In this document: positions 1 to 7,739 of the stretch, piece by piece
How the letters are laid out: every line of letters starts with the position of its first letter
How positions within the stretch are numbered: the first letter of the stretch is position 1
Source of the DNA: CAZEPT01 sp964514225
GTDB taxonomy: Bacteria; Patescibacteriota; Minisyncoccia; Phycocordibacterales; UBA9973
Direction: 5' to 3'
DNA: 13,162 nt
Assembly: GCA_964514225.1 (NCBI GenBank)
Contig: CAZEPT010000019.1
Coordinates: forward strand, 1-13,162
The notes under the pieces: generated by a model
Seen by the model: only the letters and a program-made list of their open reading frames with translations
What the model was told of the DNA's origin: nothing
Databases searched by the model: none
Position numbers and translations under genes: made by a program

Positions 1-502
1 TAGTCTGTTCTTCGGCTTTCGATTTAATATCTTTGATGTCTGAAAGGTACTCGTCTTCGAATTGCTTCTTGGACTTGTTGAGAAGAATGTCAGCGAGTTT
101 CTTTACGAATTTAGGCTCGAGTTCCCATTCTTCGGCGAGTGCATCCAGTTCGTCTTTTGCATCACTGGCGCTAGTACCACCTTTCTTTACCTGCTCTTGG
201 AGCTGTCGAATGGTGGGGATGACCTCGTCTCTGATCATCTTTTTCATCTCACGATTTTCCTTCTTCAGTTCGACAATCAAACCTTCCTTTTCATCACCTT
301 CTTCTTGTTTGTCGCCCTTCTGATCCTTTGGATCACCTGAGGGTTGGCTTTCCGCCCCTGCAACTTGTGCAATCGATTGACCATTTGTAGGGTTGGTATT
401 CTTGCCCTTTCCATCTTTTTCAGAAGGATTAGCTTCCCCTGCGCCTTTTCCTGACTTATCGTCAGTGGGTAGTGGCGCTCCCTTTGCTTTTGGTTCTGGC
501 AT
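1..502 (-). CDS. Scaffold-like / head-assembly protein, C-terminus outside the window
   Basis: Open from ATG at 502 to the window edge, 167 residues seen. It starts MPEPKAKGAPLP. Residues 1-75 are low-complexity, rich in K, G, D, E, P and N, and predicted disordered. A charged coiled-coil-like segment follows (about 76-107, including LIVELKKENREMKKMI), then an acidic helical part. An acidic, coiled-coil, disordered protein a few genes after the portal is typical of phage scaffolding or capsid-assembly proteins. That role is inferred from position and composition; no domain was recognised. There is no Shine-Dalgarno: the leader before ATG is AATAAATAAAACGT. It is separated from the genes upstream by a terminator (650-684) and a candidate promoter (602-647), so it probably opens a new transcription unit for the head genes to the left. 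Confidence 0.75.
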   Translation of the reverse strand, partial: MPEPKAKGAPLPTDDKSGKGAGEANPSEKDGKGKNTNPTNGQSIAQVAGAESQPSGDPKDQKGDKQEEGDEKEGLIVELKKENREMKKMIRDEVIPTIRQLQEQVKKGGTSASDAKDELDALAEEWELEPKFVKKLADILLNKSKKQFEDEYLSDIKDIKSKAEEQT

Positions 503-515
503 ACGTTTTATTTAT

Positions 516-536
516 TCAATGGTTTCGCCCCATTGA
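516..536 (-). promoter_or_regulatory. Hairpin just upstream of the scaffold-like gene start
   Basis: A perfect 7-bp stem, TCAATGG/CCATTGA, closes a GGCGAAA loop 13 bases before the ATG at 502. It has no U-tract and so is not a terminator. It could shape initiation or RNA stability in a leader that lacks a Shine-Dalgarno. Function is inferred only. Confidence 0.35.
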
Positions 537-581
537 TGTCCGATTGTGATACGCAGGACACTAGCGCGATTACCTTATTAA

Positions 582-599
582 AAGAGGTTGGCCCCTCTT
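582..599 (-). promoter_or_regulatory. Leader hairpin after the late-promoter-like module
   Basis: A 6-bp stem AAGAGG/CCTCTT with a 6-nt loop lies directly after the candidate promoter at 602-647. It would sit at the very 5' end of the transcript. On the minus strand it is followed by TTTTAAT, a short U-run, so weak attenuation or 5'-end stabilisation are both possible. Confidence 0.3.
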
Positions 600-601
600 A
601 C

Positions 602-647
602 TTTTAGTTTGATGCGCAATAAGTGAAAAACAGCGTGCAGTGACTTT
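602..647 (-). promoter_or_regulatory. Candidate late promoter, copy 1
   Basis: On the minus strand this region reads AAAGTCACTGCACGCT, five free bases, TCAC, fifteen free bases, then AAACTAAAA. The same blocks with identical spacing occur at 3793-3838, before the portal gene. AAACT sits where the TATACT of copy 2 sits and is a poor -10 match. The conserved upstream block lies near -40 to -55, where phage late-gene activators commonly bind. The promoter role is inferred from repetition and position. Confidence 0.5.
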
Positions 648-649
648 AA

Positions 650-684
650 ATAAAAAACCACCGGATGTCCGATGGTTTTTTTAC
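650..684 (-). terminator. Rho-independent terminator after the portal-operon small genes
   Basis: On the minus strand, ACCATCGGA pairs with TCCGGTGGT (8-9 bp, one U-G pair, very short loop), followed by TTTTTTATTT. The wobble forms only in the minus-strand RNA; the plus-strand RNA would have a C-A mismatch, so the minus direction is favoured. It lies just after the stop of the 686-1057 gene and ends the packaging/portal unit. Confidence 0.8.
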
Positions 685-685
685 C

Positions 686-1057
686 CTATACTCCTGGTCT
701 TCTTCTTGATAATTCATTGAGAAGAATATCAAGATCTTCTTCAGCACCTGTGAACCTACGTGTCATTTGTATCGCTGATTCAAAACGTGCAACTGCAGAG
801 ATAAGTTTTGGAAGTGACGGATCTTCATGCAAAACCGAGAAGAGTTCATTCATGGCTTTTCGAGCTTCTTTTTGCAGGCGATCGACAGTATCTTTTCCTG
901 CAGGAGTTCGAGTCCATGAGACAAGGTCTTGAGATACATCGATTGCAGCATTGAGTTCTGCCATCTCTACCTCATCTTCTTTTTGCTTTTCTTCGTCATC
1001 TTCAATACCTGCTTCGTGAGGACCAGTGAGTGGTTTTTTGTTTTCTGTATCACTCAT
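686..1057 (-). CDS. Small acidic phage protein, function unknown
   Basis: A 123-residue protein starting MSDTENKKPLTGP. The first 35 residues are very acidic and disordered. The rest is predicted alpha-helical with regular heptad-like leucine/alanine spacing and an arginine-rich end (SRRRPGV). I do not recognise the family. Its ATG overlaps the stop of the upstream gene as ATGA (1054-1057), so the two are translationally coupled. There is no clear ribosome binding site; AATTAAAACT precedes the ATG. It is last in the terminase-portal unit, just before a terminator. Its place between portal and scaffold-like genes suggests a virion-assembly accessory role, which is inference only. Confidence 0.8.
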   Translation of the reverse strand: MSDTENKKPLTGPHEAGIEDDEEKQKEDEVEMAELNAAIDVSQDLVSWTRTPAGKDTVDRLQKEARKAMNELFSVLHEDPSLPKLISAVARFESAIQMTRRFTGAEEDLDILLNELSRRRPGV

Positions 1058-1428
1058 AGTTTTAATTGTTTACGGACCTCACGGTCTTCGTTAGTAAGCA
1101 TGCGAAGTATTGATTTTGTTTCCCTTTCTTGATCACGATATTGCTTTGCTTTATTTTCCTGAATAGCGAGCATTGTTAGAGCATGTCTCTTTTTAGGAGT
1201 CAGCTTTTTCATGTATGCCACAAGGTCAGGATTCGCTCTGCGAATATTATCAGCGAGTGTTTCTTGTAGCTTTGCATTCGCATCAAGTTCTTTGCTCTGC
1301 TTTTTTATATGTTCTACGTTTCGATTCAGTTCACGTAGTGAAAACTCAGCAACTTGACCGTGTTTTGTGATTCGGAAGTCACCTTTGTCTTTCGCTCTCT
1401 TTTTTATTTTGTAACTGAATCTAAGCAT
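1054..1428 (-). CDS. Small basic coiled-coil phage protein, function unknown
   Basis: A 124-residue, lysine/arginine-rich protein, almost wholly helical by composition. The first 25 residues are basic (MLRFSYKIKKRAKDKGDF). Residues 30-75 carry heptad-like spacing and look like a coiled coil. The C-terminus is again highly charged. I do not recognise the family. It starts 5 bases after the stop of the 1434-1733 gene and overlaps the next gene by 4 bases, so it belongs to the portal unit. It has no Shine-Dalgarno. A structural or assembly role is suggested only by location. Confidence 0.8.
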   Translation of the reverse strand: MLRFSYKIKKRAKDKGDFRITKHGQVAEFSLRELNRNVEHIKKQSKELDANAKLQETLADNIRRANPDLVAYMKKLTPKKRHALTMLAIQENKAKQYRDQERETKSILRMLTNEDREVRKQLKL

Positions 1429-1433
1429 GGGCT

Positions 1434-1733
1434 TTAGGCTGGTTGATCTGTTGGTAATTCTGAAGTCGGCTCTGTTTGGTTTGCAGGCTCAGTTGCTTCA
1501 GGAGCGACAGTATTTTCAGAAGTTGAATCTGATTGAGTGTTTTCGGTAGGAGTAGCTTCAGGTTGAGGGACCGAAGATTCATTTGGTGTGCCGTTTAGAT
1601 CGTAATCTTCACGAGCTTCCCTTTCTGTATCGAATAATGGACTGCGATAAATAACGGATCCATCGGCATCGTATCTTTTCCATGCCCATTTTCCGTTATC
1701 TTCAATAAAACGTACGTTGTTTGATTCTGACAT
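1434..1733 (-). CDS. Small protein with DUF1508/YegP-like N-terminus and a Pro/Thr/Glu-rich tail
   Basis: A 99-residue protein. Residues 8-45 (GKWAWKRYDADGSVIYRS, then aromatic and acidic residues) resemble the short beta-beta-alpha repeat of YegP/DUF1508-like proteins, which has a W-x-W strand, a D-G turn and an 'I-x-x-S' strand. Residues 46-99 form a low-complexity tail of P, T, E, S, Q and N, acidic and likely disordered. It follows the portal gene by 35 A/T-rich bases and lacks a Shine-Dalgarno (ATTAAATTATTT before ATG). The DUF1508 resemblance is from motif appearance, not a search. Function unknown. Confidence 0.75.
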   Translation of the reverse strand: MSESNNVRFIEDNGKWAWKRYDADGSVIYRSPLFDTEREAREDYDLNGTPNESSVPQPEATPTENTQSDSTSENTVAPEATEPANQTEPTSELPTDQPA

Positions 1734-1768
1734 AAATAATTTAATGATTAATTAATAATTTGTAATTG

Positions 1769-3787
1769 CTACGGCGAGAGCGCAGCAATTTCTGCTATCT
1801 CAGTTCCTGGGTTTGCTATTGGAGCGGTTCCTGTTGCTGCAAGTTCTGGATTCTCGAGCATCTCGCCATCGACCATGCCTGATTGCCCTAGTAATCCTTC
1901 TTTTGAAACCTGAGACATCACTCCACGTGCGGCATTACGCTCAACAATTGGAGTTATTTCTTCAATGTAAGCGAATACGCTGTTGTGCTGTTCAGGACTG
2001 AGTTCGTGATCGTATTTATCGGAGAGGTCATGAAGTCTTTGCAGGAATGCAGTGTTTGCATCTTTATAAAGAGGAGCCTTATCTCCACCGATAATAAGTT
2101 GGAATGCTTCTTCAGCTTGAGCTACTACTTCAATTGCATTGTAGTCTCCTATATCAAGCAGTCGTTTGATTGTGTCATCGTCAATACCTGCGATGCTTGC
2201 CTGAGTTTCAAATAATACTTTTTGATTTACAGTTCCATCTCCTTTATATGCACTTAGGAATGTAATTTTGTTTTTACTATCTGCAAGATTGCTTTGTGCT
2301 TCAGCGATACTTGATTCAACGAGAATGTCATAGTCTTTTTGGAATGGTTTCAAATCACGAGCGCTTACCATTTCAATTTCAAGACCGACAGGACCGAGAA
2401 TTTGTACTGCCATTTTCTTTTTCAAGTCTTGCATTACTCCTTCTTTGTGAAGTACTGCGAATCGGTAGTACCCTTCTGCATAGCTCTTATTTAACAAGCC
2501 GAAGCGATCACCTGCCTGTTGCATATTTCCCTCATAAATTCCAAGAGTTTCTTCATCGCTCGTGCCTTTTACTCCTGGTGTGATTCCTGATTCAGCTTCG
2601 ACAATCGTCTCGAGCTTATCGTATACCATGAAAGGACCTTGAATCGGTGGTGTCTGACGTGTTTGCAGAACCTTGTTCACATCCATATTTCCTTCTATCT
2701 CAATGTATCCATCTTTTCGGTATCGCACTTGAGCGAGGTTTCTTACATAGTCTACGTTTACTGCAGTTTGAGGACGATTGATCTGTTCAGAGTTATCAAG
2801 TGATTGATTGATACTCTTTTCTTGTGCCATGAAAATGCCACGGACATAATCACAGTATGATGGTGTCCAGAATTCACGAGGATCTGGAAATGCTGCCCAT
2901 GTCCATATTGGATACTTAGTGCTTTTTCTTATTTCTTTCCAAGGTTCACATCGAATGCATTCACCTGATGGAGTAAGTACGAGATAGTATCGATCGTCAT
3001 TTTCGTCTGTAGTAATCCAAGTATAAAAAATAAATTGATTATCATTCTTAAATCTTTCACGAGGAGCACCATTTATCTTTCTGTTGTCTTTGTCGATATC
3101 TTGAGCCGTCTTTGTGTTTGCATTTGTGCCACCATCAAGTAAATCTTCGACAGCTTTTTTATAGTAGATTCCATCTTTGACACCTTTCAAAAGTTGCGCC
3201 CTTGTAAGTTTTGTATTCCACCATCCAAGATATGATGCTTTTTCAATTCCACTTCCGTCTTCTTCTTCAGTGCATAAACCACCAACATCAGGATCAATCA
3301 GAAAGTCTTTCGGATCTATAAGATTGAGAATGCTTTTATAAATTCCTTTGTCGTTTCGGGTCATGTATAAATAAACTGCACGACCATAAATTGCCGCATC
3401 TCGCTTACCCATCAGATCTTTGAAATTCCATCTACCTACTTTGCTATCTTTTTCTTTGATAGCGTTCATGAGCTTTGCTTTCTTTAAGTCGGCAGATTCT
3501 CCCTTTATGTATTTAAATGTGAGAGGACTATCAATCTTTGAGAGGATCGTATGAACGAATCCGTGCATTTTGAAAAGTGGGACCTGCGCACGAGTATCGC
3601 CTTGCTGTTGTTGATAGGTGCTACCACCATAAGGTGAGACTACCTGACCGCTTCGATCAGGGTTCATCATGTCTTCATTTTTATTCCATGAAGACATTCG
3701 GGACTTCTTGTATCGATATGAATAATCAATCTCCTTGAGGGACTGTTTTGCGAGCGTATCTCGTTTTTTGTAATGGGCTAGTGCCAT
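1769..3787 (-). CDS. Phage portal protein
   Basis: A 672-residue protein directly after the large terminase, the usual portal position. Portals form the dodecameric ring at one capsid vertex through which DNA is packaged and to which the terminase docks. The length suits the larger portals of podophage/P22-like type. Visible features are an N-terminal basic/disordered part (1-65), a mixed alpha/beta body with 'LIDPKDFLIDPD' near residue 155 (common in large portals), a helical stem-like region around 310-345 (IFMAQEKSINQSLDNSEQ), and a helical crown-like C-terminus ending in a Gly/Ala/Pro-rich tail. The call rests on size, order and these features; no catalytic motif exists for this family. 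The promoter-like module 3793-3838 lies immediately upstream, leaving almost no leader before the ATG. Confidence 0.85.
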   Translation of the reverse strand: MALAHYKKRDTLAKQSLKEIDYSYRYKKSRMSSWNKNEDMMNPDRSGQVVSPYGGSTYQQQQGDTRAQVPLFKMHGFVHTILSKIDSPLTFKYIKGESADLKKAKLMNAIKEKDSKVGRWNFKDLMGKRDAAIYGRAVYLYMTRNDKGIYKSILNLIDPKDFLIDPDVGGLCTEEEDGSGIEKASYLGWWNTKLTRAQLLKGVKDGIYYKKAVEDLLDGGTNANTKTAQDIDKDNRKINGAPRERFKNDNQFIFYTWITTDENDDRYYLVLTPSGECIRCEPWKEIRKSTKYPIWTWAAFPDPREFWTPSYCDYVRGIFMAQEKSINQSLDNSEQINRPQTAVNVDYVRNLAQVRYRKDGYIEIEGNMDVNKVLQTRQTPPIQGPFMVYDKLETIVEAESGITPGVKGTSDEETLGIYEGNMQQAGDRFGLLNKSYAEGYYRFAVLHKEGVMQDLKKKMAVQILGPVGLEIEMVSARDLKPFQKDYDILVESSIAEAQSNLADSKNKITFLSAYKGDGTVNQKVLFETQASIAGIDDDTIKRLLDIGDYNAIEVVAQAEEAFQLIIGGDKAPLYKDANTAFLQRLHDLSDKYDHELSPEQHNSVFAYIEEITPIVERNAARGVMSQVSKEGLLGQSGMVDGEMLENPELAATGTAPIANPGTEIAEIAALSP

Positions 3788-3792
3788 AATGT

Positions 3793-3838
3793 TTTTAGTA
3801 TAGAAACGTTATCGTGATTTTTAGCGTGCATTGACTTT
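3793..3838 (-). promoter_or_regulatory. Candidate late promoter, copy 2, before the portal gene
   Basis: On the minus strand: AAAGTCAATGCACGCT, five bases, TCAC, fifteen bases, then ATACTAAAA. It includes TATACT, a fair -10 element. It shares all conserved blocks and spacing with 602-647. Counting 6-8 bases from the -10 puts the transcript start within about 3 bases of the portal ATG, so the mRNA would be leaderless or nearly so. Confidence 0.55.
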
Positions 3839-3840
3839 GA

Positions 3841-5496
3841 TTAGATACCGATGTCAGGGTATTGAGGACCTATATCATCTTCTTCATCCTCGTATGCAGG
3901 CTTTATCTTGCCGTATGCGGTATCAATTACCCTTTCTGGTCGTATATCTCTAGGTTTTTCTGTACCTGCAGGACGTGCAATGTCGCTTTGATAAGCAGTT
4001 GCATCGCTTGTATCGTCATTTGGAGCTTCAGGAAAGCGCATTAGTTCGTTTTCTAGGTCTTTACATTCACCCTCTAAGTGATAAATGCTACGAGTTTCGT
4101 ATCGGTACAATAATCCGGTTCGAATTCTGTCTTGTTTTGATCTACCCTGATGTTTGAGCCATGTAAGTGGAAGGAAGAGTTGTCTCATCCTCTGCTCGTG
4201 TCGAAGCATTGGTTCCAATCCACGAGTGAATGCGGTATCTTCCCATGCAAACTTTACAGGCGGTGTACCTGCTTGCATCAAGAATTGATATACACCGAAC
4301 ATCTTCTCTATGATTGCGGTCGGACCGAGTTTTTCACGCCACGCTTTCAAATGCCATTTTCCTTCTCTATCGATCCAGTTGATACAAAAACCTACAAAGT
4401 CTCCATCTGCTTTTAATTCGCCATCTTCTTTTCTACTCGGAGTATCAATTGTTACGTAGGCAGCAACTCTTTTTTGAATGAGGTTATCCCAACTGATAGA
4501 TTGAAACCATTCACGTTTGAACATTGCTTTCGCTTCATCAATCGGCTGACAAAGCATTTCAGCTTGGAAGTCTGAGTCTCCTTCTTCTGGAGTCCACATG
4601 GCTCTACGTTTTGCTTCGATACTTACTTTTCCAGTCTCTTTTGCTTCAGAGTCCGTAAGTACCCACCTACTTGGCCAAGTTGGAGTGTGTAGTCCTGATA
4701 TGAGGTTGCCTTGGCAGATAGGCACTATTCGGACCCTAAGTTCTGGATCTTGTTTGGCACGTTCAATGATACTTTGTACGTTTCCATATTCGCTTAGGAT
4801 ATTTCCTAGGTATAAAACTCTGCGACGTTGTGAATCGAGTCCACGTTTGAATTCTTGAATGTGAGATCTGATTTGATTTGTACTCACTTCACTTCGAAGT
4901 GTCTTCTTAGTTTCAAAGTCATCAACAAGTACAAACCCTGGACGCATTGCACCGTGAATACGTCCTCGCACACTTTCTTGTGTACTATGAGCTTCAACTC
5001 GGATTCCTTCTTTTATAATATTTCCATCCTCATCACGTTTTGGATTTGTGATAAAGTCTTTTATTCTTTTTTGAGTTGCTTCAAAGTGATTTCTTTTTGC
5101 GTTGAATTTATCTCCGAAGTCAGCGATGAATCTTTTGTTTGTCTGTAGCTCTAGGACCACATCAAAAAGGATACGTTCTGAGTTTGTGCTATCAAACGAG
5201 TCAGCGTTTATGTACGGTTCTATGTCGTATGCAATCATGTAAAGAATCAATGCTTTTGCAAAGCTCGTCTTTGCACTTTCACCAAACATAAACCATGCAA
5301 CTTCTCTTATCTTCAAATCAATCAAGTCGTGTACGTCGACCATCATGTCATAGTGAAAAGATGCGAATTCACTTCGCACATAATTTTGCATGTAGTATGT
5401 GATGAAGTATCCAAAGTGATCACGAGTTGCTTTCGTACGCACTTCCCGACTGCTGTTTTTCAGGAATTGGATTCCTTCCTTGGTTATTGGAGTCAT
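3841..5496 (-). CDS. terL: Terminase large subunit (packaging ATPase and nuclease)
   Basis: 551 residues from the chosen start. It packages DNA using an N-terminal ATPase and a C-terminal RNase H-like nuclease. A deviant Walker A (FGESAKTS) is at about 71-78. Walker B (FVLVDDFE) is at about 188-195, after 'SVRGRIHGAMRPG'. The linker motif FQAEMLCQP is near 310. Nuclease acids are the D in VTIDTP (351), the E in AWED (420) and the D in TSDATAY (498). The start at 5496 has AAGGAG four bases upstream and gives a normal N-terminus (MTPITKEG). An ATG at 5529 and a TTG at 5574 are possible but lie deeper in the upstream gene and lack a ribosome site. Even so it overlaps the DUF5681 gene by 77 bases. 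The gene is followed by the portal. Confidence 0.9.
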   Translation of the reverse strand: MTPITKEGIQFLKNSSREVRTKATRDHFGYFITYYMQNYVRSEFASFHYDMMVDVHDLIDLKIREVAWFMFGESAKTSFAKALILYMIAYDIEPYINADSFDSTNSERILFDVVLELQTNKRFIADFGDKFNAKRNHFEATQKRIKDFITNPKRDEDGNIIKEGIRVEAHSTQESVRGRIHGAMRPGFVLVDDFETKKTLRSEVSTNQIRSHIQEFKRGLDSQRRRVLYLGNILSEYGNVQSIIERAKQDPELRVRIVPICQGNLISGLHTPTWPSRWVLTDSEAKETGKVSIEAKRRAMWTPEEGDSDFQAEMLCQPIDEAKAMFKREWFQSISWDNLIQKRVAAYVTIDTPSRKEDGELKADGDFVGFCINWIDREGKWHLKAWREKLGPTAIIEKMFGVYQFLMQAGTPPVKFAWEDTAFTRGLEPMLRHEQRMRQLFLPLTWLKHQGRSKQDRIRTGLLYRYETRSIYHLEGECKDLENELMRFPEAPNDDTSDATAYQSDIARPAGTEKPRDIRPERVIDTAYGKIKPAYEDEEDDIGPQYPDIGI

Positions 5497-6025
5497 TGCT
5501 CTCCTTGGTTGGTAGTTGATTGTTTCCATGTTGTGTTTGAGGGAGAAGTAATCGTGGAGCGAATAATTCTTCAATTCTTTTTTCTTCTTCAGGTGTTATG
5601 AGTACTGTTCCGACACGTTCACCATGACTGGTTATGTCGATATATTGAGGTGGTTTACCGTCGAGATAATTCCATATCAGTTCAATCATTTTTCGATCTC
5701 CATCCAGTGCCATTTTGATGACCTTTTGAACGAGGGCATCTTCAACAGGGACCGGCTTTCCTTGTGCATCTTTTGCACCCAGTTTATCGAGTGCTTCTCT
5801 CATCTTTGTACTGATATTTCTGGTACCCCTTGGACGACCATCAGGGTTGCCGGACTTACCAGGGAGAAAACCCTTGCCGGTAATGCCCCCACGTTGTTTT
5901 TGCGTTGTATTATCAACGTCAGGGTCATCTATCGTAGTGGCACCAGTGCTACTACGATGAGGTAGCAAAACTGTATCAATATTGATACTGTTTTCTTCTT
6001 CATTTTTACTCGCTTGATTCTCCAT
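5420..6025 (-). CDS. DUF5681-domain protein, probable terminase small subunit
   Basis: 201 residues from ATG 6025 (an ATG at 6049 is also possible; neither has a convincing ribosome site). The hallmark DUF5681 motif, FLPGKSGNPDGRPRGTRN, is near residues 49-66. It is followed by a helical block with KMREALDKLGAKD and an 'ALDGDRKMIELIWNYLDGKPPQ' type helix-turn motif. In many phages and prophages a DUF5681 gene lies directly before terL, and it is thought to supply DNA recognition for packaging. Here it does so and overlaps terL by 77 bases. The N-terminus is acidic and disordered. The last 50 residues are Q/N/S-rich and disordered, and the overlapped part falls in this tail. The small-terminase role is inference from context. 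Confidence 0.75.
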   Translation of the reverse strand: MENQASKNEEENSINIDTVLLPHRSSTGATTIDDPDVDNTTQKQRGGITGKGFLPGKSGNPDGRPRGTRNISTKMREALDKLGAKDAQGKPVPVEDALVQKVIKMALDGDRKMIELIWNYLDGKPPQYIDITSHGERVGTVLITPEEEKRIEELFAPRLLLPQTQHGNNQLPTKESNDSNNQGRNPIPEKQQSGSAYESNS

Positions 6026-7331
6026 ATTGTGTCTTTTGCCAGACCTCATCCTTACCGTTTTTTAGGACCGTTTCTATGCCTGTATAATCGACCCAGCGTT
6101 GAACGATCACATCGACAAATTTTGGATCAAGTTCAATGCCTAGGCATACTCTTTCGGTTTTATGGCAGGCGATGAGAGTGCTACCACTTCCAAGAAAAGG
6201 ATCTACTACAACATCACCCGATTTTGAGCTGTTGAAGAGTGCGTATGTTATGAGTTCTACTGGCTTTTGAGTTGGATGAAGATATTCATTCACCCTATCT
6301 CTTTTCATAGTCCAGATGCTGAGTTTTCCCTCGGTTTCTAGTTTCTTTTGTCTCTTTGCCCAGTTCAAAAGTTTTAATTCACTATCGTGGAAGTCGATGA
6401 TTGTGCTGTGCGTTCTATCTCCATAGAACACTGTGTCAGTTCCCTCTTTTGATGCGTAGAAGAATGGTTCATGCTTCCATCTATAATCTCCCCATCCCAT
6501 TGATGCAGTTGGTTTATTCCATATGAGCTGATTGCGGACTGCCAAGCCCTGCTTTTTCAGTGCTGATTCAAATTGTGCTTGAGTTGATGTTGAATGAAAG
6601 ACATACCATCCGGCACCTGTCTTTGTATGCTGAGCAATGTTTGCAAATACTGATTCAAGAAATGAATCAAATGCCCCATCACTCATATTGTCATTCATTA
6701 TTCCCTTGCTTGTATTTTCACCACGCCCTGAATAGTTCACGTTGTATGGTGGATCAGTAAAGACACAATCAGCTTTCCTGTTTTCCATGAGTTTTTTCCA
6801 TACCGACTCATCAGTTGAATCTCCGCAGATAAGCGTATGAGGACCAATCTGATACACGTCACCAAGTTGTGATTTTGGTTGTGTTGGTTCTTCAGGGACC
6901 ACGTCATCATTCTCGTCATCTTCTACAATCAAGTCTCTATCAAAACCTGTGAGTGTAATATCAAAACCTGCAACATCAAGGTCTTTGAGTTCATCCACAA
7001 TAAGATTCATGTTTTGACCAGTCAGTGCATTGAGTTGATTGTCAGCGATTCGATATGCTTTTATCTCATCTTCAGTCAAGTCATCTGCCATGACGTATGG
7101 AATCACTGGCTCACCTTTCTTTGTGAATGCTTTTTGTTCCATCACTGTGTAGCCGAGCATTTCAGTCATTGCGATAAATCTGCCGTGACCTGCGACTATC
7201 ACACCATTCTTGTCGATTACGATTGGTTGTTTGCATCCGAATGCTTTGATGCTATTCGCTATTTTTTCGAGATGCCATGTAGGATGTTCCTTGGCATTTT
7301 TCTCGTATGGTTTTATGTCTGTTATTTGCAT
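6006..7331 (-). CDS. ParB-like domain fused to a DNA amino-methyltransferase (N6-adenine or N4-cytosine)
   Basis: A 441-residue protein. Residues 1-100 form a ParB/Srx-type domain: NAKEHP near 12-17, the VAGHGR box at 46-51, and 'DDLTEDEIKAYRIADN'. Residues 155-425 are the methyltransferase, with catalytic motif TDPPYN (192-197), HPTQKP (352-357) and the SAM-binding motif DPFLGSGS (377-384) followed by the acidic GIELDP. DPPY before the FxGxG-type motif is the beta-class order. The ParB-MTase fusion is common in phages and mobile elements, near terminase genes. It could protect phage DNA from host restriction or mark it; target sequence unknown. It starts 4 bases after the upstream stop and overlaps the DUF5681 gene by 20 bases. 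No Shine-Dalgarno (AAAATATAAACAT before ATG). Confidence 0.9.
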   Translation of the reverse strand: MQITDIKPYEKNAKEHPTWHLEKIANSIKAFGCKQPIVIDKNGVIVAGHGRFIAMTEMLGYTVMEQKAFTKKGEPVIPYVMADDLTEDEIKAYRIADNQLNALTGQNMNLIVDELKDLDVAGFDITLTGFDRDLIVEDDENDDVVPEEPTQPKSQLGDVYQIGPHTLICGDSTDESVWKKLMENRKADCVFTDPPYNVNYSGRGENTSKGIMNDNMSDGAFDSFLESVFANIAQHTKTGAGWYVFHSTSTQAQFESALKKQGLAVRNQLIWNKPTASMGWGDYRWKHEPFFYASKEGTDTVFYGDRTHSTIIDFHDSELKLLNWAKRQKKLETEGKLSIWTMKRDRVNEYLHPTQKPVELITYALFNSSKSGDVVVDPFLGSGSTLIACHKTERVCLGIELDPKFVDVIVQRWVDYTGIETVLKNGKDEVWQKTQYGESSE

Positions 7332-7335
7332 ATGT

Positions 7336-7728
7336 TTATATTTTTTCCATCCAACTCACCATGCTTGATTCGTTACAGGCACCGACCTTGCCATCATCAG
7401 AGATATACTCGTATGTAGGCTTACCTTTTTCAGTTGGTTGTACTCCAATAATTAATCGTTCATCCCCTTTACCGTTGAGACAAATAGTTCCGAACGTGTA
7501 CGTCATTTCTTGATTTGGATTTTTCTTTTTCCAGTGATGTTGAAGTGCTGCAAAAAACTCACCTTGGACCGTTTCTAGAAATGCATTTATTACTTCTTTG
7601 TTTTCAGACTTGAATATTGGAAGCAAACTATGCGCTCCTATGATCCATGCTCCTACGAGATCAGGGCGTGCAGCTAGAAATCGTGCAGAGAGGCTGAGAG
7701 GATTATCTTTGTTGTTTTTATTTTTCAT
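7336..7728 (-). CDS. Hypothetical phage protein, function unknown
   Basis: A 130-residue protein, MKNKNNKDNPLSLSARFL at the N-terminus. It has an amphipathic helical half (18-75, including LVGAWIIGAHSLLPIF and the ALQHHWKKK segment), then a strand-rich half (TYTFGTICLNGKGDERLIIG, then YEYISDDGKVGACN). I do not recognise the family. No transmembrane helix or signal peptide is evident. It lies between the HTH protein and the ParB-methyltransferase with gaps of 11 and 4 bases, so it is part of the modification operon. A/T-only bases (AAAAATTTATAT) precede the ATG and there is no ribosome site. Confidence 0.8.
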   Translation of the reverse strand: MKNKNNKDNPLSLSARFLAARPDLVGAWIIGAHSLLPIFKSENKEVINAFLETVQGEFFAALQHHWKKKNPNQEMTYTFGTICLNGKGDERLIIGVQPTEKGKPTYEYISDDGKVGACNESSMVSWMEKI

Positions 7729-7739
7729 ATATAAATTTT

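Noticed and set aside
3826..3860. TTGACT on the plus strand as a rightward -35 element
   Set aside because: No -10 at suitable spacing and no plus-strand gene follows. The conserved module makes sense in the minus direction, towards the portal gene.
5497..5574. TTG start of the large terminase at 5574 or ATG at 5529
   Set aside because: Neither has a ribosome site and both deepen the overlap with the DUF5681 gene; the ATG at 5496 has AAGGAG upstream.
6879..7418. Plus-strand open frame of 179 codons
   Set aside because: It is the antisense of the ParB-methyltransferase gene, with a Cys/Phe/His/Ile-rich composition typical of shadow frames and no domain.
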